Of a stretch of DNA of 64,000 nucleotides, positions 17,956 to 27,045 are shown one piece after another. Both the position numbers and the translations under genes were made by a program. This DNA comes from Acidobacteriota bacterium (lineage in GTDB: Bacteria > Acidobacteriota > Terriglobia > Terriglobales > Acidobacteriaceae). The DNA lies in the NCBI GenBank assembly GCA_003225005.1, contig QIAN01000268.1:1-64000 (forward strand). Reading direction: 5' to 3'. A model generated the notes under the pieces. It did not search any database, was not told where the DNA came from, and was given only the letters and a program-made list of their open reading frames with translations. Each line of letters begins with the position of its first letter. Position 1 is the first letter of the stretch.

Positions 17956-20900
17956 ATGAAACTTCAACGTGTGATGTTGGCCACAGGCCCGCTTATTGTC
18001 GCTCTATGTCTGGCGGCGTCAGCTCAAGACACCGGATCAATTACTGGCACGGTGAAGGACCCTTCAGGTGCGGCAGTTGCTAACGCTGACGTGGTGGTCA
18101 CGAGTCCAGAGCACGGTCTCGATCGCCATACGACCTCCAACTCCAGCGGCGACTACAACGAGTCTGCGTTGCCGGGAGGCACCTACGACGTCATCGTCAC
18201 CGCGCCCGGCTTCAAGAAATACCAGGCCAAGGGAGTGAAGCTCGACGTGGCGCAGAAGGCGCGCGTGGACATCCCTTTGGAGGTTGGCGCAGCTACGACC
18301 GAGGTGACCGTTGAGGGCACAGACGTAGCGCAGGTGGAGACCCAATCCTCCGAACTGGCGGCTACTGTGACGGGAAAAGAAATCTCGCAGCTCGAATTAA
18401 ACGGTCGCAACTTTACCCAGTTGGTCACGCTAACGCCGGGCGTCAGCAACCAGACCGGACAAGATGAGGGTACCGTCGGCGTGTATGGCAACGTCAGCTA
18501 CAGCATGAACGGGGGGCGCGTCGAATACAACAATTGGGAACTGGACGGCGGCGACAACATGGACAACGGCAGCAACTCCACGTTGAACGTGTATCCGAGC
18601 ATTGACGCCATCGCTGAATTCAAAGTGCTCACCTCAAATTACGGAGCCCAGTATGGCCGCAATGGCTCAGGCACAGTTGAAGTCGAGACCAAATCCGGCA
18701 CTAACAGATTCCACGGCGACGTGTACGAGTTCATCCGGAACGATGCGTTCAATTCTCCCGCATGGTTCCAGAGCGGTGTCGTGCCGGAATACAAAAAGAA
18801 CGACTACGGTTACACCATCGGCGGACCGATTTATATTCCCGGGCATTACAACAAAGAGAAGCAGAAGACGTTCTTTTTCTGGTCCGAAGAATGGCGCAAG
18901 GATCTCGTCCCTGGCCAGACATTTAACCTGCCGGTCCCATCGTTGGCCGAGCGCAGCGGTAATTTCAGCGATCTTTGCCCTGGACCAGACTGTCCGACTG
19001 TGGGTGCCGATCTCACAGTGTTTCCGCAGTTTGCCGCCAACCAGGCTACGGCGCAGGCGCTGTTGGCCATGATTCCTGAACCAACTGGAGCGGGCGCATC
19101 GACCTGTATTCCTGGTGACGCCACCAATCCGTGCTTCTTTAACGCATCCCCGGCTCAGAAGACCGACTGGCGCGAAGAACTGATCCGCGTTGACCACAAC
19201 TTCAGCGACAAAATACGCGCCACTTTCCGCTTCATCCACGATTCTTGGCAAACTCAGACCGCAGTTCCGTTGTGGACCAACCAGGGAAGTTTCCCAAGTA
19301 TTGGCACGGCATTCAAAGGCCCCGGCGTGAGTTTGGTTGCCCGTCTCACCGCCACAGCCTCCCCCACGCTTTTGAACGAATTCGTATTCAGCTATACCGT
19401 CGACCACATCATTCTCAACGACACGGGGAACTGGAAACGGCCCAGTGGTTTCAGCACCGGCTTCCATGATCTTTTTCCCGGAAATGGAGGGGGCGTTCTG
19501 CCCGGCATCAACTTGGTTGATCCTGCTGGAGTTTATGGGGACTTTGGGGAAGACGCGGGGTATGTCCCAAACGGGATCTACAACTCGAACCCCACCTACA
19601 CCTTCCGCGATAACGTCAACAAGATCGTAGGCAAGCACAACCTGCAAATGGGCATCTATATGGCGTTTGCCCAAAAGAACGAGTTCGGCGGCGAACTGGC
19701 TGCGGGATCATTCCCTGGCTATCTCACGTTCGATCCCAACAATGACAGCAATACGACCGGCAATCCTTTTGCAGATCTATTGTTGGGGAATATTTACAGC
19801 TTCGGACAGCAGGATCATTTGCTCAAGTACTACAACCGATACAAGCTGTTTGAACCCTATTTCCAGGATGATTGGCGTATTACCGACCGCCTGACCCTCA
19901 ACTTGGGCATCCGCATCAGTGGCTACGAGACTTATCGGGAGAAACAGAAGCAGGCTTTCAATTTCGATCCCTCTCATTATGTCCCTGGCCAGACGACCGT
20001 GAACCAGAATGACACCATCAACTTCCTTACCGCCGATGGTGGAGTTCCCTCCGTTACAGACCTGCCCAATGGTATGGTTCAATGCGGTGTGACCCCCGGT
20101 GTACCGGACGGTTGCTTGAAGGGGCATTGGTTCAACCCCGCCCCGCGAATCGGCTTTGCTTGGGATCCTTGGGGTAACGGCAAATGGGCAATCCGTGGAG
20201 GATACGGCATTTTCTTCGAGCACACCAACGGCAACGAGGCCAACACCGAATCACTCGAGAACTCGCCGCCCCTGGCGACGGCGGTTAACCAGACTCAAAT
20301 TGTGGGGTATAGCAATATCGGAAGCACCGCCGGGGGTTCTACCCAATTCCCGCTAAACGTGAATTCCATCCCCAACAAAGTCACTTGGCCTTACATGCAG
20401 CAATGGCATCTCGATGTTCAGCACGACCTCGCTCACAATACCGTTGGCACCCTTTCCTACGTCGGCAGCAAAGGTACCCATCTAACTCGGCAGAGCGATC
20501 TGAATCAACTTTTTCCAACTCCTCTAAATCAGAATCCCTATGCGTCCGGCGAGGCCATAGGCCCCAATGACTGCGGTACTACATTTGATGCCTTGGGGGT
20601 ACCCAAAAATGCGACCACTCCCAGCGGAGTTCCAGTGCCGTATGGCGGCTTAGGGGTGTTGAGCCCGGCTGTCAACCTAGGTGTCGGCGCTTGCAACACG
20701 CTGGCTGACCCGTTTCGTCCATTTCCCGGCTACGGAACCATTACTCATCTCGAATTGAAGTCTTCTTCCATCTACCACGCTCTCCAAGCTTCGCTCCGCC
20801 GCAGCGTAGGCCAACTCACACTCGGCGGTGCTTATACCTGGAGCCACTCGATCGATGACTCCTCGGACCGCGGCGATGGCAGCCTGGTCAATGCTTACGA

Positions 20901-21477
20901 CTTCCCGGCGAATCGCGCAAGTTCGACCTTCGATGAACGGCATGTTTTCAACTTCAGTTATGTTTGGGATTTGCCTTTTTTCCGGGGATCTGGACTCCGT
21001 CATGCTGCCTTAGGCGGTTGGGAGCTCACGGGAATTGTGGGCATCTCTACCGGGACGCCGGTCAGCGTTCTCGTTTCTAACGACAATGCAGGCGTGGCGG
21101 CCGGGGTCGGCACCGGTGCGCGTGCTGACATTGTCGGTGATCCGAACGCAGGAGTATCGCGCGTAAGTGCCCCCGACCTCGGACCTCTCTGGTACAATCC
21201 TGCCGCATACGCGGCCCCCCGAGGATTGACTTTCGGCAACTCTGGGCGAGATAGTCTGCGCAATCCCCGCCGTACTAACTTCGATATGGCTTTATTCAAA
21301 CACTTCCCCATAAAGGAAAGCCTGGCCTTCGAATTTCGAGCGGAAGCTTATAACGTGTTTAACCATACCGAGTGGAACGGTTTCGCCAGCACCACGATTA
21401 GCGACAGTAATTTCCTCTTCATCAACGCGGTACATAATGCACGCATCCTCCAGTTAGGAGCAAAGATCATCTTCTAA
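17956..21477 (+). CDS. TonB-dependent receptor, Oar-like
   Basis: 1173 residues. Signal peptide MKLQRVMLATGPLIVALCLAASA; then a carboxypeptidase-regulatory-like Ig domain (residues about 25-110: GSITGTVKDPSGAAVANADVVV); a plug domain (VETQSSELAATVTGKEISQLELNGRNFTQL ... SKSGTNRFHGDVYEFIRND-type segment); and a barrel running to the terminal IIF. Acidobacterial genomes carry many of these; they take up large substrates such as glycans or peptides through the outer membrane with TonB energy. GGGAGA is upstream of the ATG. The LacI-type gene in front suggests a carbohydrate-linked ligand (inference). Confidence 0.95.
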   Translation: MKLQRVMLATGPLIVALCLAASAQDTGSITGTVKDPSGAAVANADVVVTSPEHGLDRHTTSNSSGDYNESALPGGTYDVIVTAPGFKKYQAKGVKLDVAQKARVDIPLEVGAATTEVTVEGTDVAQVETQSSELAATVTGKEISQLELNGRNFTQLVTLTPGVSNQTGQDEGTVGVYGNVSYSMNGGRVEYNNWELDGGDNMDNGSNSTLNVYPSIDAIAEFKVLTSNYGAQYGRNGSGTVEVETKSGTNRFHGDVYEFIRNDAFNSPAWFQSGVVPEYKKNDYGYTIGGPIYIPGHYNKEKQKTFFFWSEEWRKDLVPGQTFNLPVPSLAERSGNFSDLCPGPDCPTVGADLTVFPQFAANQATAQALLAMIPEPTGAGASTCIPGDATNPCFFNASPAQKTDWREELIRVDHNFSDKIRATFRFIHDSWQTQTAVPLWTNQGSFPSIGTAFKGPGVSLVARLTATASPTLLNEFVFSYTVDHIILNDTGNWKRPSGFSTGFHDLFPGNGGGVLPGINLVDPAGVYGDFGEDAGYVPNGIYNSNPTYTFRDNVNKIVGKHNLQMGIYMAFAQKNEFGGELAAGSFPGYLTFDPNNDSNTTGNPFADLLLGNIYSFGQQDHLLKYYNRYKLFEPYFQDDWRITDRLTLNLGIRISGYETYREKQKQAFNFDPSHYVPGQTTVNQNDTINFLTADGGVPSVTDLPNGMVQCGVTPGVPDGCLKGHWFNPAPRIGFAWDPWGNGKWAIRGGYGIFFEHTNGNEANTESLENSPPLATAVNQTQIVGYSNIGSTAGGSTQFPLNVNSIPNKVTWPYMQQWHLDVQHDLAHNTVGTLSYVGSKGTHLTRQSDLNQLFPTPLNQNPYASGEAIGPNDCGTTFDALGVPKNATTPSGVPVPYGGLGVLSPAVNLGVGACNTLADPFRPFPGYGTITHLELKSSSIYHALQASLRRSVGQLTLGGAYTWSHSIDDSSDRGDGSLVNAYDFPANRASSTFDERHVFNFSYVWDLPFFRGSGLRHAALGGWELTGIVGISTGTPVSVLVSNDNAGVAAGVGTGARADIVGDPNAGVSRVSAPDLGPLWYNPAAYAAPRGLTFGNSGRDSLRNPRRTNFDMALFKHFPIKESLAFEFRAEAYNVFNHTEWNGFASTTISDSNFLFINAVHNARILQLGAKIIF

Positions 21478-21498
21478 CTCAGGCGCCGGTGCGCGCGC

Positions 21499-21537
21499 AA
21501 AAAACAAACCTGTCCTCAAAACGAGGCCAGGTTTGTT
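21499..21537 (-). terminator. Hairpin terminator between convergent genes
   Basis: AACAAACCTG (21503-21512) pairs with CAGGTTTGTT (21528-21537), extended inside by CCTC/GAGG. On the minus strand it runs into TTTTTT (the A-run at 21499-21504), fitting the end of the PLP-enzyme gene. Its symmetry may also stop the TonB receptor transcript. Confidence 0.8.
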
Positions 21538-21575
21538 CGCAAACGAGCGGCTAAGTGGCGGCGCATTCGGAAGGC

Positions 21576-22841
21576 TTATCCAACTTGCGCGTGCTGCGGT
21601 GTTGCCGCCACCGTCTCCAGCGCGTGTTCCAGATCGGCAATCAAATCATCGGCATTCTCGATTCCCACTGACAACCGAATCATCTGCTCGGTAACGCCCA
21701 TCTTCTCGCGCTCAGCGGCAGTAATCATCGCATGCGACGTGAGCACCGGGATCGACACCAGGGACTCGACTCCTCCTAAGCTGGGAGCGAGCGTAAACAG
21801 GCGCATGGATTCGCTGGCCCGCCGCGCATCTTCGCCGCTACCTTCGACCTCAAACGCGACCATGCCACCGCCTCCACTCATCTGCGCGCGAGCAACGGCG
21901 TACTCGGGATGGCTCTTCAAGAACGGATAATGCACGCTACGCACTTTCGCGTGCTGCGAGAGAAACTCCGCCACGCGCAAAGCGTTCTCGTTCTGACGCG
22001 CTACGCGCACCGCGAGTGTTTTTAGGCCGCGAATTAGCATCCACGAAGCATGAGGATCCATGCAGTTCCCCAGCGTCGTCCGCGTGGAATGAATCCTTTG
22101 GATCAGGTCGCCGCGCCCCGCCACCACGCCGCAGATCAGGTCAGAGTGTCCGGCGAGGTACTTCGTCCCCGAATGCATGACCAGGTCAATCCCGAACTCC
22201 GCCGGACGCTGGTTGATTGGAGTACCAAACGTGCCATCGATCATGCTGATTAGCTTGTGCTGTCGCGCGAGCTCCGCGACCTTCCTCAAATCGACCACGC
22301 GCACCGCTGGATTGGTCGGTGACTCGACATATAGCAGCCTGGTATTGGGGCGGATCGCCCGCGCATGCTGCTCGTACTCCGTGGTATCGACGAGCGTGGT
22401 CTGAATCCCCATTTTGGGCAGCCACTGCGTAAAGAATTTCGTTGCGCCGCCGTAAATGTCACGCTGCGCGACGATGTGATCGCCTGACTTCAGCAACGCG
22501 AGAATCGTAGTGGTGATCGCGCCCATACCCGAGGCAAACGTCAGCGCCGCGTCCACCGCTTCGAGTTGCGCGACCGTTTCTTCGGCGACGGTATTCGTGG
22601 GATTGCCATAGCGCGTGTAGAAGCGGTCGGTGGGCGTGACGCGAAGTTGCTCATCGTTGTCTGCAACTTCAAAGGTAGAAGTCTGGTAGATCGGCGTGCC
22701 TAGCGGACCATTTTTCTTGTCGAGATGGGCTCCGCCCCGGACAGCTTTGGTTTCGGTGTGGCGGCCGGCGGAATCATCGGCTTTACGGTGATTCCCTCTG
22801 GGATGGCGTCCGTCGTCGAGATTGTCTTCGTGCCGGTTCAT
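21576..22841 (-). CDS. Cys/Met-metabolism PLP enzyme (cystathionine gamma-synthase/lyase family)
   Basis: 421 residues. The start at 22841 sits behind AAGGAGAGAGG; the frame is open further up. Family motifs: YQTSTFEV, FYTRYGNPT, the GMGAI segment, YVESPTNP, IDGTFGTP, and the PLP lysine in MHSGTKYLAGHSD. Enzymes of this fold make or cleave cystathionine or act as O-acyl-homoserine sulfhydrylases or methionine gamma-lyases, which sequence alone does not separate. Unusual: about 35 N-terminal residues rich in His, Asp and Arg (NRHEDNLDDGRHPRGNHRK) precede the domain. Divergent from the SDR gene. Confidence 0.92.
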   Translation of the reverse strand: MNRHEDNLDDGRHPRGNHRKADDSAGRHTETKAVRGGAHLDKKNGPLGTPIYQTSTFEVADNDEQLRVTPTDRFYTRYGNPTNTVAEETVAQLEAVDAALTFASGMGAITTTILALLKSGDHIVAQRDIYGGATKFFTQWLPKMGIQTTLVDTTEYEQHARAIRPNTRLLYVESPTNPAVRVVDLRKVAELARQHKLISMIDGTFGTPINQRPAEFGIDLVMHSGTKYLAGHSDLICGVVAGRGDLIQRIHSTRTTLGNCMDPHASWMLIRGLKTLAVRVARQNENALRVAEFLSQHAKVRSVHYPFLKSHPEYAVARAQMSGGGGMVAFEVEGSGEDARRASESMRLFTLAPSLGGVESLVSIPVLTSHAMITAAEREKMGVTEQMIRLSVGIENADDLIADLEHALETVAATPQHAQVG

Positions 22842-22914
22842 GTGCACCTCTCTCCTTAAAGAGTAATCGCTGCAATCAACTCCGACAAGTCGGTAGACCC
22901 CCGGGCGCACCGTT

Positions 22915-22929
22915 TATAATGCCGACTTC
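22915..22929 (+). promoter_or_regulatory. TATAAT box next to the SDR start
   Basis: A consensus -10 (TATAAT, 22915-22920) ends 9 bases before ATG 22930. Transcription would start within about 2-3 bases of the start codon, implying a leaderless mRNA. No Shine-Dalgarno is present and no clear -35 was found. Confidence 0.5.
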
Positions 22930-23718
22930 ATGAATCTAGGACTGAAGAACCGCGTAGCCCTAGTGGCGGCTTCGAGCCAGGGCATTGGCCGCGCGACCGC
23001 AGAAGCTTTCGCTGCCGAGGGTTGCCGCGTGGCCATGTGTGCGCGCAATCAGCAAACGCTGCACGCGGCGGCCGAAAAGATAAGGAAGCAGTTCAACGCC
23101 AATGTATTTGCGGAAGCCTTCGATGTTACCGATGCCGCTGCCGTGGGACGTTTTGTGGCCGACGTGGTGAAAAACTTTGGCAGCATGGATATCTGTGTGA
23201 CGAACGCCGGCGGGCCGCCAGCCAAGGGATTTCTGACCGCAAGCCTCGAAGACTGGCAGAGGGCTCTCGATGCGAACTTTCTCAGTACGGTGTACTTCGC
23301 CCGCGAAGTGATCCCATACATGCAGCGTCAACAGTGGGGCCGCATCATCACGCTGACCTCGATCACCACCAAGCAGCCGGTCGCCGACCTCGTCCTATCG
23401 AACGCCGTGCGCGCCGCCGTCGTGGGATTGGTCAAGAGTCTGGCCAATGAATTCGGAAAGGACGGGATACTGGTGAACAACGTTGGTCCCGGATTCACCG
23501 CCACCGACCGGTTAAAAGAGTTGGCCAAGGCACGGTCTGCGGCACTGGGAAAAAATGAACAGGAGATTTTTGATGGCTGGACCGCAGACGCGCCACTCAA
23601 GCGCCTGGGCGAACCACGCGAAGTGGCCGAGACCATTGTTTGGCTGGCTTCGGAGCGTGCCTCGTACATCACCGGGCAGACTGTGCTTGTCGACGGTGGC
23701 ATGTACAAAGGACTTTAG
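22930..23718 (+). CDS. SDR-family protein with altered active site
   Basis: 262 residues. Rossmann fold with an altered nucleotide-binding motif (VAASSQGIGRA), NAGG, catalytic-type Ser in TLTSIT (Ser144) and C-terminal YITGQTVLVDGGMYKG. The Tyr-x3-Lys pair is missing: the aligned positions read S157 and R161 (VLSNAVRAAVV). This matches a known FabG-like subgroup that lacks the full SDR tetrad, so reductase activity should not be assumed. It probably shares the divergent promoter region with the PLP-enzyme gene. Confidence 0.88.
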   Translation: MNLGLKNRVALVAASSQGIGRATAEAFAAEGCRVAMCARNQQTLHAAAEKIRKQFNANVFAEAFDVTDAAAVGRFVADVVKNFGSMDICVTNAGGPPAKGFLTASLEDWQRALDANFLSTVYFAREVIPYMQRQQWGRIITLTSITTKQPVADLVLSNAVRAAVVGLVKSLANEFGKDGILVNNVGPGFTATDRLKELAKARSAALGKNEQEIFDGWTADAPLKRLGEPREVAETIVWLASERASYITGQTVLVDGGMYKGL

Positions 23719-23820
23719 CTTCGGCCGAGATATCAGGTCGGCCGACATAATGCGTACCAGGGTTGATATTTGAAGAATCGATGGACGACGCAACATTGAC
23801 GCAGGCACAACCGTGGAAGA

Positions 23821-23839
23821 GCGGCCCTTTCAGGGCCGC
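23821..23839. repeat. Small palindromic repeat (GCGGCCCT-type)
   Basis: GCGGCCCT-TTC-AGGGCCGC, an 8-bp perfect stem with a 3-base loop in the gap after the SDR gene. It is followed 20 bases on by a second palindrome of a different type. It resembles REP-like elements and has no T tract. Confidence 0.6.
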
Positions 23840-23858
23840 GTTAAGGTCGTAACGTAGA

Positions 23859-23875
23859 ACGGGGCTTAGCCCCGT
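23859..23875. repeat. Small palindromic repeat (GGGGCT-AGCCCC type)
   Basis: ACGGGGCT-T-AGCCCCGT, an 8-bp perfect stem. The core GGGGCTnnAGCCCC is found again at 50483-50496, so it is a dispersed element. Confidence 0.6.
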
Positions 23876-23907
23876 GTCCGTAATTAAGGATCCTTTCGGA
23901 GACCTGA

Positions 23908-25095
23908 ATGAGAACCATTGCTTCGCGGATGTCGGTCATGAGCGGCGAAGGTGCGCTCTCTGTTTTCGCGCGCGCCAGGGAATTGGAGCGGCAAGGGCGC
24001 TCCATCATTCATCTTGAGCTCGGCGAGCCAGACTTTCATCCCGGCCCGTCGGTAATCGAATCCGCCGGCAAAGCACTTGCTGAAGGTAAAGATCGTTACT
24101 GTGCTGTGGCGGGAGTTGCCGCTTTGCGCGAGGAAATTGCCGCCTACCTGCACCGCACTCGCAATCTCACGGTTTCCGCTGAGAACATCGTGATCGCCCC
24201 GGGATGTAAGATCGCTCTCTTTCTGGCGATGATGGCGCTGCTCGAGCCGGGCGACGAAGTTCTTTATCCGGATCCCGGGTTCCCAGGATATCCCTCAATC
24301 AGTCTGGGGTTAGGCGCCGTGCCTGTACCCTTTGAACTGGCCGCGCACAATCGACTTCAACCGGATCTCAATGAAATCGCCGCCAAGATCACACGCCGTA
24401 CCAGGATGCTATTGACCAACTCGCCCGGCAATCCCACCGGGACGGTATATACAGATGACGTTCAGCGCGGGCTGGCCGAACTCGCTGTTAAGCACGATCT
24501 ATGGGTGCTTTCCGATGAAATCTACGCGCGCATAATCTACGGCAATGAATACGTTTCCATGCTGCGTTACCCGGGCATGGAAGAGCGCACGCTGATTATT
24601 GACGGATTTTCCAAGAGTTTCGCCATGACCGGATGGAGGCTGGGATATACTGTCGCCCCTTCGGAAGTAACGCCCGCGCTGTTGATGATGGCGGTTAACA
24701 CCTATACCTGTGTCGCCGAATTCACGCAGTACGCCGCCATTGAAGCGTTGCGCGATAGGGAAGGCACCACTCCGCGCATGGTCGCCGAGTTCGCGCATCG
24801 CAGAGAACAATTCGTGCGTGATCTCAATCGCGTTCCGGGTTTCCGCTGCCAGCCTCCCGATGGCGCGTTCTACGCCTGGGTAGACATCACCGACACTGGC
24901 ATGAAAGCCGAAGAAATTTGCCGAGCGCTCCTAGAGGATGGTGGAGTCGCGGCGATTCCCGGCGCAGCCTTTGGACCTTCGGGTAAAGATTTTGTGCGCT
25001 TCTCATTCGCCTCATCGGTGGCGAATTTGAAGGAAGCTGTCGACCGCATCATGAAGGTCTCTACGGCATGGCAGGGAACACTGGCTGGTCAGTGA
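23908..25095 (+). CDS. Class I aminotransferase (aspartate aminotransferase-like)
   Basis: 395 residues, standard for fold-type I aminotransferases. Motifs: LELGEPDFHPG, NSPGNPTGT, SDEIYARIIYG, the PLP lysine in DGFSKSFAMTGWRLGY and the substrate-carboxylate Arg in FVRFSFA. It moves amino groups between amino and keto acids in the cytosol; the specificity is unknown. GGAGA precedes the ATG. It is first in a plus-strand run with an amidohydrolase, cupin, thrC and thrB, which suggests amino-acid metabolism of the aspartate family (inference). Confidence 0.93.
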   Translation: MRTIASRMSVMSGEGALSVFARARELERQGRSIIHLELGEPDFHPGPSVIESAGKALAEGKDRYCAVAGVAALREEIAAYLHRTRNLTVSAENIVIAPGCKIALFLAMMALLEPGDEVLYPDPGFPGYPSISLGLGAVPVPFELAAHNRLQPDLNEIAAKITRRTRMLLTNSPGNPTGTVYTDDVQRGLAELAVKHDLWVLSDEIYARIIYGNEYVSMLRYPGMEERTLIIDGFSKSFAMTGWRLGYTVAPSEVTPALLMMAVNTYTCVAEFTQYAAIEALRDREGTTPRMVAEFAHRREQFVRDLNRVPGFRCQPPDGAFYAWVDITDTGMKAEEICRALLEDGGVAAIPGAAFGPSGKDFVRFSFASSVANLKEAVDRIMKVSTAWQGTLAGQ

Positions 25096-25184
25096 ACGCG
25101 ACTTGGTTCAAGATGGCGCGACAGCCGCTGTTGATGCTGAAGGGTGCTAGTGCCAAAGATCGAGCAAAGGGAGCAAAAACATCG

Positions 25185-26537
25185 ATGAGATTAGCCTTGA
25201 AATTAGCTTTCGCGCTGCGTGGATCAATGGCTGCGGTCGTTGTGAGTGCAGTCCTTGTGGCGGGCCAGGCCCGTCCTTTCCCCGGTCCTGACGTTCAGCA
25301 GATTTATCAACGCCTGCTGCCGCAGATCGAAAAGATTTCCGCTTTTGATCACCACGCCCACCCAGGTTTTGCGGATGATCCAGATGTTGACGCCATGGCT
25401 GCTCCTCCGAATGCGAGCGAGGCGCTACGCACGCGCGACGACAATCTCGAACTGGTGTCCGCTGCGAAAGCGCTGTTTGGTTATCCATTCTCTGACCTTT
25501 CCCCTGAGCATTCGAAGTGGTTGGTGAATAAGAAAGCCGAATTGAAGAAGCAATATCCCGGCCCCGCCTACTTCAACAGGATTCTCGATAAGATCAACAC
25601 CGAAAGTTCAGTCGCCAACCGCGCGATGATGGCCGACTACCTCGATCCCAAGCGTTTTCCATGGGTATTCTTCTCCGACGCTTTCATGTGGCCGTTCAAC
25701 AATGAGCGGGAGACGGCGCGAAATCCCGATGAAGGAGTATTCATTCCTCTGCAAGAAAAGATGTTGCACCGCTGGATGCAGCAGGAGCATGTCGACAAGC
25801 TCCCAGTCGGCTTCGGCGACTATTTGAAGTTCGTCAGCCAGGTGCTGGAGGACAACCAGAAGCATGGAGGCATCGCACAAAAATTTGAAGTGGCCTACTT
25901 CCGTCCCACCACCTTCGGCGATCCCACCCGGGCGCAAGCTGAAGAGATTTACGCCCGATATATCGCAGGAGGAGTCCCAGGTGAGAAGGAGTACCGTACT
26001 TTTCAGGACTACATCTTTCGTTACCTCATTCTCGAAGGAGGCCGTCTTCACTTGCCGGTGCACATTCACACTGCCATCGGGATTGGAGATTACTTCAACC
26101 TCAGCCAGAGCAATATTATGAACCTGGAGAGTGTGCTCCGCGATCCACGATACGCATCGACCACTTTCGTAATGATCCACGGCGGATATCCGCTGGAGCG
26201 CCAGGCGATTTGGCTGGCCGCGATGAAGAACGTTTATCTGGATTCTTCTTTTGGAGAATTGGCGCAGTATCCTTCCGCTTTCAAGGCGACGTTGAAGATG
26301 TGGCTGGAGACTTTTCCCGACAAGATCACGTTTGGTACTGATTGCTTCCCGTACAATGATGTGTTGGGCGCAGAAGAGAGCTACTGGCTGGGCGCGGAAT
26401 CTTCCCGCACCGCACTGGCCTCGGCATTGGCCGAGATGATTTCCGAGGGAGAAATCACCGAAACCCGGGCTATGGATCTCGCGCGCGGGTATCTCCATGA
26501 CAATGCAGTGAAACTGTACGAGGGCAAGGTTCAATGA
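25185..26537 (+). CDS. Exported amidohydrolase-family protein
   Basis: About 450 residues. The frame opens inside the aminotransferase gene, but ATG 25185 is preferred because a signal peptide follows (LALKLAFALRGSMAAVVVSAVLVAGQA). Metal-dependent TIM-barrel motifs: FDHHAHPGF after strand 1, HIHTAIGIGDYF, MIHGGYP, and FGTDCFPYND after strand 8. These belong to the amidohydrolase-2 group. The substrate is unknown; export implies action outside the cytosol. It overlaps the cupin start by 4 bases (ATGA). Confidence 0.87.
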   Translation: MRLALKLAFALRGSMAAVVVSAVLVAGQARPFPGPDVQQIYQRLLPQIEKISAFDHHAHPGFADDPDVDAMAAPPNASEALRTRDDNLELVSAAKALFGYPFSDLSPEHSKWLVNKKAELKKQYPGPAYFNRILDKINTESSVANRAMMADYLDPKRFPWVFFSDAFMWPFNNERETARNPDEGVFIPLQEKMLHRWMQQEHVDKLPVGFGDYLKFVSQVLEDNQKHGGIAQKFEVAYFRPTTFGDPTRAQAEEIYARYIAGGVPGEKEYRTFQDYIFRYLILEGGRLHLPVHIHTAIGIGDYFNLSQSNIMNLESVLRDPRYASTTFVMIHGGYPLERQAIWLAAMKNVYLDSSFGELAQYPSAFKATLKMWLETFPDKITFGTDCFPYNDVLGAEESYWLGAESSRTALASALAEMISEGEITETRAMDLARGYLHDNAVKLYEGKVQ

Positions 26538-27031
26538 GACGAAAAAAGAATGCTGCGGGAAAGAGAAACTCAAGCCGAAAAAGTACTATGCCCGCCCAGA
26601 GGCGAGGTGCGAAATTGCGAAAGACCGCCCAGTCCACTGCCAGGCGGGCAATCAAAACTTCCGCTGTGAAGACTGACCTTCAGTACATACCGTGGCACAC
26701 GGTTGACCTTGAAAATCTGAATCCGCTCCTGCAGCGCCAGTTCATCGTCGGGCAGGACATTATGCTGGCGCGAGTCCTGCTGAAAAAGGGCTGCATCGTG
26801 CCGGAGCATAGTCATCATAATGAGCAGGTGACTTATATTCTCGACGGCGCGCTCAAGTTCTGGATTGACGGCAAGGAAATTGTAGTGAACGCCGGCGAGG
26901 TCCTCACCATTCCGCCGCACATGCCGCACAAGGCCGAGGCACTCGTCGACACCGTGGATCTCGACGTCTTTACTCCGCCGCGCGCCGACTGGATCAACAA
27001 AACCGATCAATACCTGCGAGGCCGGAAATAG
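26534..27031 (+). CDS. Cupin-domain protein with basic N-terminal tail
   Basis: 165 residues. The cupin barrel occupies residues about 50-150, with both motifs: PEHSHHNEQVTYILDG (His, His, Glu) and PPHMPHKAEAL (His), so a metal site is likely. The first 48 residues are Lys/Arg/Ala rich (RRKKNAAGKRNSSRKS), unlike most small cupins; a later Met at 26588 would remove part of this. The ATG overlaps the amidohydrolase stop, so translation is probably coupled. Confidence 0.85.
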   Translation: MRRKKNAAGKRNSSRKSTMPAQRRGAKLRKTAQSTARRAIKTSAVKTDLQYIPWHTVDLENLNPLLQRQFIVGQDIMLARVLLKKGCIVPEHSHHNEQVTYILDGALKFWIDGKEIVVNAGEVLTIPPHMPHKAEALVDTVDLDVFTPPRADWINKTDQYLRGRK

Positions 27032-27045
27032 AATCCAAAACCTTC

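Noticed and set aside
18667..19674. 335-residue minus-strand open frame
   Set aside because: It lies entirely inside the well-supported TonB receptor gene on the opposite strand and has no recognisable motif.
25608..26573. 321-residue minus-strand open frame
   Set aside because: It is antisense to the amidohydrolase, whose metal motifs are clear; the antisense protein has none.
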